Shown: piece by piece, positions 1 to 8,484 of the stretch
Numbering within the stretch: the stretch's first letter is position 1
How the letters are laid out: the number at the start of each line of letters is the position of its first letter
NCBI GenBank assembly: GCA_039026235.1
Contig: JBCCMQ010000001.1
Location: 124,001-188,000, forward strand
From: JBCCMQ01 sp039026235
GTDB lineage: Bacteria > Pseudomonadota > Alphaproteobacteria > Rhodobacterales > Rhodobacteraceae
DNA: 64,000 bases
Reading direction: 5' to 3'
The notes under the pieces: model-generated
What the model was told of the DNA's origin: nothing
What the model saw: the letters and a program-made list of their open reading frames with translations, nothing else
Databases searched by the model: none
Position numbers and translations under genes: made by a program

Positions 1-165
1 GCGACACCCGTTAGTGTTAAGAAAAGCCAAAGCGTGCGCATGGAATTCATGCCCCTGTAACTGCTCAACTGGCTATCTATGGCTGGCAGGGTGATCTGTC
101 GAGGGCGCGCGTTCACGCCCTTTCAATATGCGGCGGTCGTGCAACCGCTGTATCTGCGGCGCTGT

Positions 166-1089
166 CTATGTGTCCGGCTGCGCGGTCAGCGCAACCTCGC
201 TGCGCCGCGCGGCGGCGAAGCTTGCGCGCAAGTGGTCCGCAGCGGCATCGATCGCAGGGGATGTGCCGATGCCGACCACCAACGCCAGGGCATAGCCGGG
301 CAACTCGGGCAAACCGAACTCGGGCGCGGCTTCCACGATTTGTCCTCCCAGGGATGATCGCGGCAGCGGCGCCACCGCCAGATCGGCCAAAATCGCGGCT
401 TTCTGACCCGAGATGTGGGCGCTTTGAAAGGCGATACGCCAGTCGCGGTCCGCACCGTCCAGCCGGTCCAAGCCGACCTTGCGCCAGATGCAGCCTTCTT
501 CCCAGACCGAGATTGGCAAGGGCGCCCGCCCCGCCGCCGTCCCGCCGGTAACCGCCGCCCAGACCAGGCTTTCGCAAAACAGGACCTCGCCGCCTTCGGC
601 CTCTGTTGGATCGATCCCGCAGGTGACCAGTGCCATATCCAGACTGCCGTTCCGCAAGAGCCGGCGCATGTCGGCACTCCCATCGACGGTCACGTTGATG
701 GTGACCGATGGATGGGTTTCGGCGAACCGCCGGAGCATCGAAGGCAAGAAACGCTCGGCCACATCATCGGGCGCGCCGAGCCGCACCACACCGCTCAGGC
801 CCGGCTGGACAAAGCGGGCCAGGGCCTCGCGGTTCATGGCCAGCATGCGCCGGGCATGTTGCAGCAGAAACGTGCCGTCCGGCGTCAAAGTCACGGACCG
901 GCTGTCGCGCATGAACACGGACCGGCCGACGATGTCTTCGATCTTCTTCACCTGCATGGACACCGCCGATGGCGTCCGGTGGACCGTCGCGGCCGCCTTG
1001 GAAAAGTTCCCGGTCTCGGCAATCGCGACCAGCGTGCGCAACAGATCGAGGTCCAGAAGCGGTATTTGCGGGTTAACGGGGGCGTTCAT
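166..1089 (-). CDS. LysR-family transcriptional regulator
   Basis: This 307-aa protein has a LysR N-terminal winged helix-turn-helix (about residues 12-70, including TGNFSKAAATVHRTPSAVS) followed by a periplasmic-binding-like effector domain. The length is normal for the family. It is divergent from a DUF1127 gene 125 bp away, so it probably regulates itself and that gene from the shared intergenic region. The effector cannot be read from sequence. No strong Shine-Dalgarno precedes the ATG, but the start fits the family's N-terminus. The 165 bases to its left, at the window edge, show no gene I can support. Confidence 0.93.
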   Translation of the reverse strand: MNAPVNPQIPLLDLDLLRTLVAIAETGNFSKAAATVHRTPSAVSMQVKKIEDIVGRSVFMRDSRSVTLTPDGTFLLQHARRMLAMNREALARFVQPGLSGVVRLGAPDDVAERFLPSMLRRFAETHPSVTINVTVDGSADMRRLLRNGSLDMALVTCGIDPTEAEGGEVLFCESLVWAAVTGGTAAGRAPLPISVWEEGCIWRKVGLDRLDGADRDWRIAFQSAHISGQKAAILADLAVAPLPRSSLGGQIVEAAPEFGLPELPGYALALVVGIGTSPAIDAAADHLRASFAAARRSEVALTAQPDT

Positions 1090-1175
1090 GGGCGGCTTTC
1101 ATTTTTTCTGACAGCTAAATAAAGAACTATTCGTTTGATTGAAGTATGCGGCACCCCCATAGTCAGTGTCAAGGT

Positions 1176-1185
1176 CTTCGCGAAG
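1176..1185. promoter_or_regulatory. short palindrome in lysR/DUF1127 divergent region
   Basis: The perfect 10-bp palindrome CTTCGCGAAG lies in the 125-bp gap between the divergent lysR and DUF1127 genes, about 30 bases before the DUF1127 start. It may be part of a regulator site, but it is short enough to occur by chance in GC-rich DNA. Confidence 0.2.
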
Positions 1186-1214
1186 CCCTCTGAAACCTCA
1201 GTAGGAGAGACCCA

Positions 1215-1475
1215 ATGACCACCAAGACACTTTTTAGCGCGGTGCGCCACGTCGGGCACCCGATTGCCGAACTCGCCCATCTTCTTGAGCGGCGTTTTCA
1301 GGAACGTGCCCACCGCAACCGGTTGAAGGACCTTCGGGACCTCGACGATGCCATGCTTAAGGATATCGGCGTGACCCGAGGCGACATCGATGCGGCCACC
1401 AGCCTGCCCCTGTCGGCGGATGCATCAGAGGCGTTGCGCCACCTGTCGCTCGAACGGCGTCGGTTGAACATGTGA
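1215..1475 (+). CDS. DUF1127 domain-containing small protein
   Basis: This 86-aa protein carries the DUF1127 (YjiS-like) motif near the middle (LRDLDDAMLKDIGVTRGDI, about residues 38-56). DUF1127 proteins are small and basic. Some alphaproteobacterial members have been linked to RNA turnover and to phosphate or stress physiology, but this one is uncharacterised. A clear AGGAGA Shine-Dalgarno sits 7 bases before the ATG. The divergent LysR gene is the probable regulator, and a rho-independent terminator follows about 70 bases after the stop. Confidence 0.85.
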   Translation: MTTKTLFSAVRHVGHPIAELAHLLERRFQERAHRNRLKDLRDLDDAMLKDIGVTRGDIDAATSLPLSADASEALRHLSLERRRLNM

Positions 1476-1543
1476 CCCGAGGGGCGATTTGCGCTAGGCC
1501 TTCCCCATGGCCGTTCGCACAATTCCCGACGCCCTTCGAAACT

Positions 1544-1580
1544 GCCCCGTCGCCCTGGAAGTTCCGCGGCGGGGCTTTTT
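1544..1580 (+). terminator. rho-independent terminator after DUF1127 gene
   Basis: A 10-bp stem (GCCCCGTCGC at 1544-1553 with GCGGCGGGGC at 1566-1575, one G-U pair) with a 12-base loop is followed directly by five T residues. It ends only 27 bases before the start codon of the DNA ligase gene. Confidence 0.8.
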
Positions 1581-1607
1581 GCGCGTTATCGTTGGCGACA
1601 GCAGCCC

Positions 1608-3200
1608 ATGAAGCGTTTTGCGCAACTCTTCCGGTCACTGGATCAGACGACGAAAACCAATGAAAAGGTTGCAGCGCTCGCCACGTATTTCATCGACGCC
1701 CCCGAAGAAGACAAACTGTGGTGCGTGGCCATCCTGTCCGGGCGGCGCCCGAAACGCACGGTCACGACGACGCTGCTGCGGGCCTGGGCGGCGGAAAGCG
1801 CGGGCATCCCCGACTGGCTTTTTGAAGACAGCTATGCCGTCACGGGCGATCTGTCAGAGACGATTGCGTTGGTATTGCCACCGGCCAAGGGATCCAGCGA
1901 AGGAACGCTGGGGGCATGGATTGCGCGGATTCGATCCCTTTCCAATCTTGAAGAAGATGCTCGCCGCGCGGATGTTCTGTCCGCATGGGACACGCTTGAC
2001 GACGACGGTCGCTTTCTTTTCAACAAATTGATTACAGGAGGTTTCAGGATCGGTGTCAGCCAAAAGCTGATGACGCGCGCCCTGTCACGCGCCACCGGCG
2101 TGGACGAGCCCGAACTTGCCCACCGCCTGATGGGCGACTGGACGCCCGATACGATGTCATTTCAGCGGCTTATCTTTGAACGCGATCCGGATGCGGATCT
2201 GTCCAAGCCGTATCCGTTCTATCTCGCCTACCAACTGGATGGTCCGCCAAGCGACCTGGGCGCGCCGCAGGACTGGCGTGCCGAATGGAAATGGGACGGG
2301 ATCCGGGGTCAGCTGATTGTCCGGGGCGGGACCCATTTTCTCTGGAGCCGGGGCGAGGACCTTATGACCCACCGCTTTCCAGAACTGGCCCGCGCGGTCG
2401 ATTTCGTCCCTCCGGGCACGGTGGTCGACGGCGAGGTTCTGGCATGGACCGAAGGCCGCCCACTTCCCTTTGCGGCGCTTCAGAAACGGATCGGGCGCAA
2501 ATCGGTGCCGAAAAAGCTACTGTCCGAGGCGCCCGTGGTGCTGAAGGCCTATGACCTTTTGGAAATATCTGGTGAGGATCTGCGGTCCCGCCCATTCGAC
2601 GAACGACGTGCCAAACTCGAAGAGCTTGTCGGCGGGATGCCCGAAGAAGCGGGTCTGCGCTTGTCGCCTCTTGTTGCCTTTGGCTCTTGGGATGAACTTG
2701 CTCGCCAGCGTGAGACGTCCCGCGAAATCGGAGCCGAAGGTTTCATGCTGAAGAGTGCCGGCAGCCCTTATCTTGCGGGGCGCAAGAAGGGTGACTGGTG
2801 GAAGTGGAAGGTCGATCCGCTGACAATTGACGCGGTGATGATCTACGCGCAGGCCGGACATGGACGCCGTGCCAATCTGTTCACAGATTTCACGTTCGCC
2901 GTACGGGATGGCGACGCCTTGGTCCCATTCACGAAGGCCTATTCCGGCCTGACCGATGCGGAGTTTCGCGAAATCACGAGTTGGGTCCGGAAGAATACCC
3001 TTCAAAGGTTCGGCCCGGTCCGTCAGGTGACCCCGGTCCATGTTTTTGAGATCCACTTTGAAGGCATACAAGAAAGCCCACGTCACAAGTCGGGCGTGGC
3101 GTTGCGTTTTCCCCGCATGGCGCGCTGGCGTCGCGACAAACCCGTGGACGAAGCAAACACTTTGGCGGACCTGCGCGCTCTTCTGCAGGCGTACGGTTAG
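1608..3200 (+). CDS. ATP-dependent DNA ligase, bacterial repair type (TIGR04120-like)
   Basis: This 530-aa protein has an N-terminal DNA-binding region (about 1-190), a nucleotidyltransferase domain and a C-terminal OB fold. The adenylation motif is EWKWDGIRG, with the predicted AMP-accepting lysine at residue 228. Downstream motifs include DGEVLAW and EGFMLKSAGSPY. Length and motif spacing fit the bacterial ATP-dependent ligases named for a cisplatin-damage response rather than LigD or viral ligases. Relatives usually sit in an operon with a beta-CASP exonuclease and a DEXH helicase. Neither is present here, so the gene looks detached from its usual partners. It lies immediately after a terminator, leaving only 27 bases for its own promoter and leader. 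Confidence 0.92.
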   Translation: MKRFAQLFRSLDQTTKTNEKVAALATYFIDAPEEDKLWCVAILSGRRPKRTVTTTLLRAWAAESAGIPDWLFEDSYAVTGDLSETIALVLPPAKGSSEGTLGAWIARIRSLSNLEEDARRADVLSAWDTLDDDGRFLFNKLITGGFRIGVSQKLMTRALSRATGVDEPELAHRLMGDWTPDTMSFQRLIFERDPDADLSKPYPFYLAYQLDGPPSDLGAPQDWRAEWKWDGIRGQLIVRGGTHFLWSRGEDLMTHRFPELARAVDFVPPGTVVDGEVLAWTEGRPLPFAALQKRIGRKSVPKKLLSEAPVVLKAYDLLEISGEDLRSRPFDERRAKLEELVGGMPEEAGLRLSPLVAFGSWDELARQRETSREIGAEGFMLKSAGSPYLAGRKKGDWWKWKVDPLTIDAVMIYAQAGHGRRANLFTDFTFAVRDGDALVPFTKAYSGLTDAEFREITSWVRKNTLQRFGPVRQVTPVHVFEIHFEGIQESPRHKSGVALRFPRMARWRRDKPVDEANTLADLRALLQAYG

Positions 3201-3418
3201 GCCAGCCCGGTCAAACCGTGGACTTTGGTCCGGTCGGCCACCGGATGGCAAGCGGAGTGCAATCGCATGCGGCATCGGGCGTTCGCCCAGGCCCAGCGTT
3301 TAGCAGGAAACTGATCGGCGGAATTGCGAAGGACCGCGACATAATGCGGTTAAACGATTGAATGTCAGGGTGCGACGGCACTATGTCAGCATCAAGCAAT
3401 TCGCCGGAAGGTACCCAC

Positions 3419-5236
3419 ATGCCCCACATCCCCCGTCCCGTGTTCGACAGCGCCACCGACGGCGCCACAACCTTCGGAGATCTGCCCGATTGGGACCTGA
3501 CCGATCTCTATGAAAGCCCGGATGCGGAAGTCCTGAAACGTGACCTGGACTGGCTGGAGAAGGCCTGCACTTCTTTTGCCACGGATTATGAGGGTAAGCT
3601 TGCCGACTTGGACGCAGCGGGGCTGCTTGAGGCAGTGCGCCGGGACGAGCGCATCAGCACCGTTGCTGGACGCATCATGTCGTTCGCTGGTCTGCGTTAC
3701 TACCAGAACACCACCGATGGCGATCGCGCAAAATTTTTGTCGGACTGTCAGGATCGGATCACAGGGTTTACCACCCAGCTCGTATTCTGGTCGCTGGAGA
3801 TAAACCGCCTGGACGACGACCATCTTCAGGTGCTTTTCGATGCTGATGCGGATCTAGCCCGCTACAAGCCGATCTTTGATCGCTTGCGTGCAATGAAACC
3901 CTATCAGTTGTCCGATGAGCTGGAAAAATTTCTGCATGATCAATCTGTTGTGGGATCGAGCGCTTGGAACAAGCTTTTCGATGAAACTGTCGCAGGCCTC
4001 ACATTCAAGATCGGCGGTGAGGACTTGGGCATCGAGGCAACGCTCAACGAACTAACCGAAACCGACCGTTCACGCCGTGAGGCGGCAGCCCGGGAACTGG
4101 CGCGGGTTTTCGGTGCGAACGTAAAGCTTTTCGCGCGCGTACATAACACGCTCGCCAAGGAAAAGGAGGTCGAAGACCGCTGGCGCAAAATGCCGACAGC
4201 CCAGACCGGGCGGCATTTGTCGAACCATGTCGAACCCGAGGTGGTCGAGGCGCTGCGGAACGCCGTTGTCGCCGCCTATCCCAAGCTGAGCCATCGCTAC
4301 TATAGTCTCAAGGCAAAATGGATGGGTCTCGAGAAACTCGAGGTCTGGGATCGGAACGCCCCGCTTCCCATGGAGGACACGAAGACCGTCGATTGGGCAA
4401 CCGCCAAGGCGACGGTGCTTGACGCGTATAGCGGATTTTCCCCGCGCATGGCCGAAATTGCTGAGCCGTTCTTCACGCGCGGCTGGATCGATGCGGGTGT
4501 GAAACCGGGCAAGGCTCCGGGTGCCTTCGCGCATCCGACGGTGACCGAAGTGCACCCCTATGTGATGCTCAACTATCTGGGCAAGCCGCGTGATGTGATG
4601 ACGCTGGCCCATGAGCTTGGGCACGGGGTCCATCAGGTGCTGGCCGCCGGTCAGGGGGAGCTTTTGTCATCGACACCGCTGACGCTTGCCGAAACGGCCA
4701 GCGTCTTTGGCGAAATGCTGACCTTCCGCAAACTTCTGGCCGAGGCCAAGGATACCGCCCAGAAGAAAATTCTGCTGGCGGGTAAGGTCGAGGACATGAT
4801 CAACACGGTCGTTCGACAGATCGCGTTCTATGATTTTGAGTGCAAACTGCATGATGCGCGCCGAAACGGCGAGCTGACGCCCGACGACATCGGCGCCTTG
4901 TGGATGAGCGTGCAGGGCCAAAGCCTTGGTCCGGTCTTCAACTTCATGGAAGGGTATGAGACCTTCTGGGCCTACATCCCGCATTTCGTTCATTCGCCAT
5001 TCTACGTTTATGCCTATGCCTTTGGCGACGGGCTGGTGAACGCGCTTTACGCGGTTTACGAAGAAGGCGATCCGGACTTTCAGGCAAAGTACTTCAAGAT
5101 GCTTGAGGCTGGCGGTTCGCAGCACCACAGGGACCTCTTGGCGCCTTTCGGTCTCGATGCCTCGGACCCTGCTTTCTGGGACAAGGGCCTCAGCATGATC
5201 TCGGGCTTTATCGACGAACTCGAGGCAATGGACTAG
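3419..5236 (+). CDS. M3-family oligoendopeptidase F (PepF-like)
   Basis: A cytosolic zinc metallopeptidase of the M3B group that degrades oligopeptides. The HELGHGVHQ motif is centred near residue 400, and the downstream glutamate region (LAETASVFGEM) completes the zinc site. An in-frame upstream ATG at 3362 would add 19 residues. I prefer 3419 because GGAAGG lies about 9 bases ahead and the resulting 605-aa protein has the family's usual length. It stands alone on the plus strand, with no signal peptide. The 218-base gap before it shows nothing definite. Confidence 0.93.
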   Translation: MPHIPRPVFDSATDGATTFGDLPDWDLTDLYESPDAEVLKRDLDWLEKACTSFATDYEGKLADLDAAGLLEAVRRDERISTVAGRIMSFAGLRYYQNTTDGDRAKFLSDCQDRITGFTTQLVFWSLEINRLDDDHLQVLFDADADLARYKPIFDRLRAMKPYQLSDELEKFLHDQSVVGSSAWNKLFDETVAGLTFKIGGEDLGIEATLNELTETDRSRREAAARELARVFGANVKLFARVHNTLAKEKEVEDRWRKMPTAQTGRHLSNHVEPEVVEALRNAVVAAYPKLSHRYYSLKAKWMGLEKLEVWDRNAPLPMEDTKTVDWATAKATVLDAYSGFSPRMAEIAEPFFTRGWIDAGVKPGKAPGAFAHPTVTEVHPYVMLNYLGKPRDVMTLAHELGHGVHQVLAAGQGELLSSTPLTLAETASVFGEMLTFRKLLAEAKDTAQKKILLAGKVEDMINTVVRQIAFYDFECKLHDARRNGELTPDDIGALWMSVQGQSLGPVFNFMEGYETFWAYIPHFVHSPFYVYAYAFGDGLVNALYAVYEEGDPDFQAKYFKMLEAGGSQHHRDLLAPFGLDASDPAFWDKGLSMISGFIDELEAMD

Positions 5237-5303
5237 CGGATCCGGCGGCGGAAGATCGGTTCAGGATCGAATACGCTGACTTTTTGGGGCCGGGCCCAGG
5301 GTC

Positions 5304-5612
5304 TTAATCCAGCTCAGTCCAGGGCCAAGGTTTGACTTCACTTGCCGCCGTCTGGAACCGCGCCGCCTTGGCGATCCAGATCCCAAGGTCGGTGCCGAAA
5401 TCTGCCAGGCGATCGTTAGGCTTTCCGTCATTGACCAGCATGATGACGTACTGGACGACGGTGGTCATCGTCAGAACCGGCTGCGCGACGTAAAGCATGA
5501 AACCGATCAGAACCATGTAGATAAGCCGGATAAGCATGCTGTCCTTGCTTTCCGGTTCGATCTGCTCGCCATGCAGGCGTCCGTCAATCCCTGGCTCGTC
5601 CGGTTGTTCCAT
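5304..5612 (-). CDS. DUF4389 domain membrane protein
   Basis: This 102-aa protein has two hydrophobic segments (about residues 27-45 and 48-63) and the DUF4389 signature, including QPVLTMTTVVQYVIML and a WI-AKAARFQTAASE-KPWPW tail. The start at 5612 is chosen because GGAGGT lies 4 bases upstream. An extension to 5657 has no ribosome-binding site. The function of DUF4389 is unknown. The gene follows another membrane-protein gene on the same strand. Confidence 0.8.
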   Translation of the reverse strand: MEQPDEPGIDGRLHGEQIEPESKDSMLIRLIYMVLIGFMLYVAQPVLTMTTVVQYVIMLVNDGKPNDRLADFGTDLGIWIAKAARFQTAASEVKPWPWTELD

Positions 5613-5680
5613 CGCCACCTCCGCAACTGTCGGCACATAGGCTAACACGAAACGCATCGGGGCGTGAACGCCTTAGGTTG

Positions 5681-6172
5681 CTAGGGTTTCGCGCTGCTGA
5701 TCCGCCGGGCCATGCGATGAATGCCTTCGGCCCCGCCCGCCAGCACCAGCGTTGTAAGGACCATGTCGACCGTTTGGAAGGCCAGTCTCTGGCTTGGGGC
5801 AAGATCGGCGCTTCCACCTGGAAGAAACTGGGCCAGGACACGTATGCCAACGGCCGCGACGGCAAGGCTCAGGATGCCTGCGGCCGCGTGGGCTGCCCGC
5901 GCGCGCTGACGTTTTGCAGAACTCAAACCATCCCCGGTCGGGCGCAGTTCCGGCGGGCCAAATCGCGCCTTGATATAGATCTCGACGGCGCGTTCGATCA
6001 CCAGCGCAATCATCACCAAGGCCAGAAACCGGGTAGTAAGGTCCCCGGCGTCGAGCTCGCCGAGAGAGATCTCGGCGAAGCCCGAACCGGCGCTGGAAAC
6101 CGACGCGAGAGGCAGAAGTGCGATGGCAACCAGACGACCCCGGCGGAGTGAGGCAGGTGCAGGCATGGGCAC
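5681..6172 (-). CDS. conserved membrane protein of unknown function
   Basis: About 163 aa with a signal-like hydrophobic N-terminus and three further hydrophobic stretches (around residues 45-60, 92-110 and 130-145), separated by an arginine/lysine-rich cytoplasmic loop. I do not recognise a family. The start is set at GTG 6172 because AGGAG lies 5 bases upstream. ATG 6166 is also possible. An extension to 6280 would overlap the next gene upstream and lacks support. Confidence 0.6.
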   Translation of the reverse strand: MPMPAPASLRRGRLVAIALLPLASVSSAGSGFAEISLGELDAGDLTTRFLALVMIALVIERAVEIYIKARFGPPELRPTGDGLSSAKRQRARAAHAAAGILSLAVAAVGIRVLAQFLPGGSADLAPSQRLAFQTVDMVLTTLVLAGGAEGIHRMARRISSAKP

Positions 6173-6258
6173 GAGATCTCCTGGGGCAAAGCATTTGACG
6201 CCGGAGACTGTCACACATTCAAAGAAATTGGCTGTAAAGGCAGCGTACGTTGCGTCGG

Positions 6259-7230
6259 CTATCCGGTCTCTGCCGCCCACACCATATCGATCATGGCCTG
6301 GGTTCCGCGCGAAAATTCAAGCGGGCAACGGAAAGCCGTTTTGCCCCGTATTGCGTCGCAGAAGTTCTCGACTTGAAGGACATAGTGGTTGGCCGCCGGA
6401 AAACGTTCAGTCCGGGTGATCGCGCCCTCAGCCATAACATCGATGCGCGCCTCGCCATAAACGCCGGGGTTGAACGGCGCGGAAAGACGCATGGCGCCCG
6501 TATCTCCGTGAAAGACCACTTCCTGAAAGGCACCCATGCGCATCGATGTCATGGACTGGAAGCTGAAGCCTGGAAAGGTCGCAGCAACCCGCGCCGTCAC
6601 TTCCAGGCCGTCTTCGCGGGTGATGTCGGATATGACACTCAGCGGTTCCTGGCCGGTTACGAGGCGAACCGAGCCGAATGTATAGACGCCGATGTCCGGG
6701 ATTGATCCGCCCCCGATATCGGGCCGGTTTCGAATATTCCCGGCGTCGGCCGCGTTGTTGTAGCAGAAGGCGGCACGCACATGGGCCAGCTGACCGATTG
6801 CACCCTCTTCAAGCAAAGCCTTGGCCCGCTGCCACTGGGGATGGTGCACGATCATATAGGCTTCTGCGACCACGAGGCCGCTGGCGTCCCTTGCGGCAAT
6901 GACCGGGTCAAAGTCCTCTGTGCGAAGCCCCAGCGGCTTTTCGACCAGAACATGCTTGCCCGCCGCGATGGCCTTCAAGGCCCACGGCGCATGCAGATGG
7001 TGGGGCAGGGGAATGTAGACAGCGTCGATGTCTGGGTCGGCAAGAACGGCGTCATAGCCGTCATGGACCCGCAAACCTGGTGCGAAGGCACTAAATGGCG
7101 CGGCCTTGTCGGCCGATGAAGTGCCAAGTGCTGCCAGTTCAGCCCCCTGCGCTGCGTGGATTGCGCGCGCCATCTGTTCCCGCGCAAATTTCGACGCGCC
7201 AAGTACGCCCCAGCGGATCGGTTCGGTCAT
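6259..7230 (-). CDS. Gfo/Idh/MocA-family NAD(P)-dependent oxidoreductase
   Basis: This 323-aa protein has an N-terminal Rossmann fold (WGVLGASKFAREQMARAI) and the family's EKP motif (KHVLVEKPLGL), where the lysine is catalytic. A C-terminal beta-sheet substrate domain follows. Members oxidise or reduce sugars, inositols and their derivatives; the substrate here is unknown. The start at 7230 gives AAGGAG at a 6-base spacing. The in-frame ATG at 7236 would abut the Shine-Dalgarno. A HAD-family gene lies 32 bases upstream on the same strand. Confidence 0.88.
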   Translation of the reverse strand: MTEPIRWGVLGASKFAREQMARAIHAAQGAELAALGTSSADKAAPFSAFAPGLRVHDGYDAVLADPDIDAVYIPLPHHLHAPWALKAIAAGKHVLVEKPLGLRTEDFDPVIAARDASGLVVAEAYMIVHHPQWQRAKALLEEGAIGQLAHVRAAFCYNNAADAGNIRNRPDIGGGSIPDIGVYTFGSVRLVTGQEPLSVISDITREDGLEVTARVAATFPGFSFQSMTSMRMGAFQEVVFHGDTGAMRLSAPFNPGVYGEARIDVMAEGAITRTERFPAANHYVLQVENFCDAIRGKTAFRCPLEFSRGTQAMIDMVWAAETG

Positions 7231-7262
7231 GTTCATCTCCTTCCCAGACTGTCTTTCCTGCC

Positions 7263-7985
7263 TCAGACTTCGGGGCCGACAAGACGGTCCGCCAGTTCCG
7301 TCAGGCTGGATACGGCGTGGGTCCATTCTCGGTCGGCCTTGGTATCCGCGGTCTGCTTTGGTCCGTATTCGAACGGACGGCAGACAAATGCTGTTTGGAA
7401 CCCAAGGTTCGCCGCCGCGGTCAGATCGTCATTGTGCGCCGCCACCATCATGCAGGCCGCAGGTGGCAGCCCCAGCGCGGTGGCCGATTTCAGATAGACC
7501 TCTGGTCGGGGCTTGAAATTCCGGGCGGTATCGGCGCCAAGGATCGTATCCCAGACGAACCCGCCGTGCCGCGCAAGGTTGATCATCAGGGCGGTATTGC
7601 CATTCGACACCGGTGCATTCCAAAACGCTTTGCGCAGGCGCCGCAGACCGGCTGAGCTATCCGGCCAGGGGTCCAGGCGGTGCCAGAGCATCGTCAACTG
7701 GTCGCGGTCCCGATCGTCAAGACCGTCAATGTCGTAGCGCCTTAGCAGTTCGTCCAGGTTTTCGCGGTGCAGGATGTCCAGGATCGCATAAGGGCGTGCC
7801 CCACTGCGCACCTGTTCCATGGCCGGCTGATAAAGCGCGCGCCAGTCCAGTGCAAAGGTCTCCCAATCCCGCGAAATCTGGCGCGGTTCAAAAAAGTCCT
7901 GCAAGTCACGCATCACAGATCCGCGCCAATCGACCACGGTTCCAAAGACATCGAACAGCAGTGCGGTGGGCCTTTCGGTTGTCAT
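7263..7985 (-). CDS. HAD-family hydrolase, 'haloacid dehalogenase type II'-like
   Basis: A 240-aa cytosolic HAD protein. Motif I is LLFDVFGTVVDW (nucleophilic Asp), motif II is PVSNGNTALM, motif III is the lysine in NFKPRPEVY, and motif IV is VAAHNDDL. Automated annotation would call it haloacid dehalogenase type II. However, motif IV reads AAHN-DD where true L-2-haloacid dehalogenases have S-x-N-x-W-D, and the arginine context (WRAL) differs. A phosphatase or another activity is therefore equally likely. It starts 14 bases after the Sel1 gene's stop and may share its transcript. Confidence 0.8.
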   Translation of the reverse strand: MTTERPTALLFDVFGTVVDWRGSVMRDLQDFFEPRQISRDWETFALDWRALYQPAMEQVRSGARPYAILDILHRENLDELLRRYDIDGLDDRDRDQLTMLWHRLDPWPDSSAGLRRLRKAFWNAPVSNGNTALMINLARHGGFVWDTILGADTARNFKPRPEVYLKSATALGLPPAACMMVAAHNDDLTAAANLGFQTAFVCRPFEYGPKQTADTKADREWTHAVSSLTELADRLVGPEV

Positions 7986-7998
7986 GGCGCGCGCGTCA

Positions 7999-8484
7999 TC
8001 ACCGAAACGGGTAAAGCCAGGGTTTGTAGTCGCCCACGAGAACAAGCGCCCGGTCGATCTGTTCCTGGTTCATCTTCTTGACCACTTCCTCAAGACTGAT
8101 CGCAGCGTCCGGGTCGCCGCCGATGGCCGACAAAGTGTACCACATGTAGGCGCGCACCAAATCGGGCTCGGACATACCAAGCCCCACTTCGTAGTACCAG
8201 CCGACACCGGACTGGGCGCCGGGATGACCCTTCATCGACGCGCGCAGATACCACTCAAAGGCCCGCTCGTAGTCCTGATCGACGCCGAGCCCCAATGCGT
8301 ACATGATTCCAATCAGTTCCTCGGCATCGGCATTGCCTGACCGGGCGGCTGGCCACAGCGCCTCATGTGCCTCGGCAAACTGGCCCGCTTCCATTAAATC
8401 GCGCGCTTCTTCAATTTCGGCCAACGCGGGGCTTGCCAGCCCGAGCGTAATTGCCAAGATAAGCATATGAAAACGCTGGTGCAT
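7999..8484 (-). CDS. exported Sel1-like repeat protein
   Basis: About 161 aa with a short signal peptide ending at ASPALA. Tandem Sel1-like repeats follow (AEELIGIMYALGLGVDQDYERAFEWYLRAS, then a second unit with GWYYEVGLGM and AYMWYTLSA). Sel1 repeats are helical protein-interaction solenoids, and the partner is unknown. The start at 8484 overlaps the divergent MauG-like gene by 18 bases. The next methionine, at 8466, would just abut it but would remove part of the signal peptide's charged end. Confidence 0.75.
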   Translation of the reverse strand: MHQRFHMLILAITLGLASPALAEIEEARDLMEAGQFAEAHEALWPAARSGNADAEELIGIMYALGLGVDQDYERAFEWYLRASMKGHPGAQSGVGWYYEVGLGMSEPDLVRAYMWYTLSAIGGDPDAAISLEEVVKKMNQEQIDRALVLVGDYKPWLYPFR

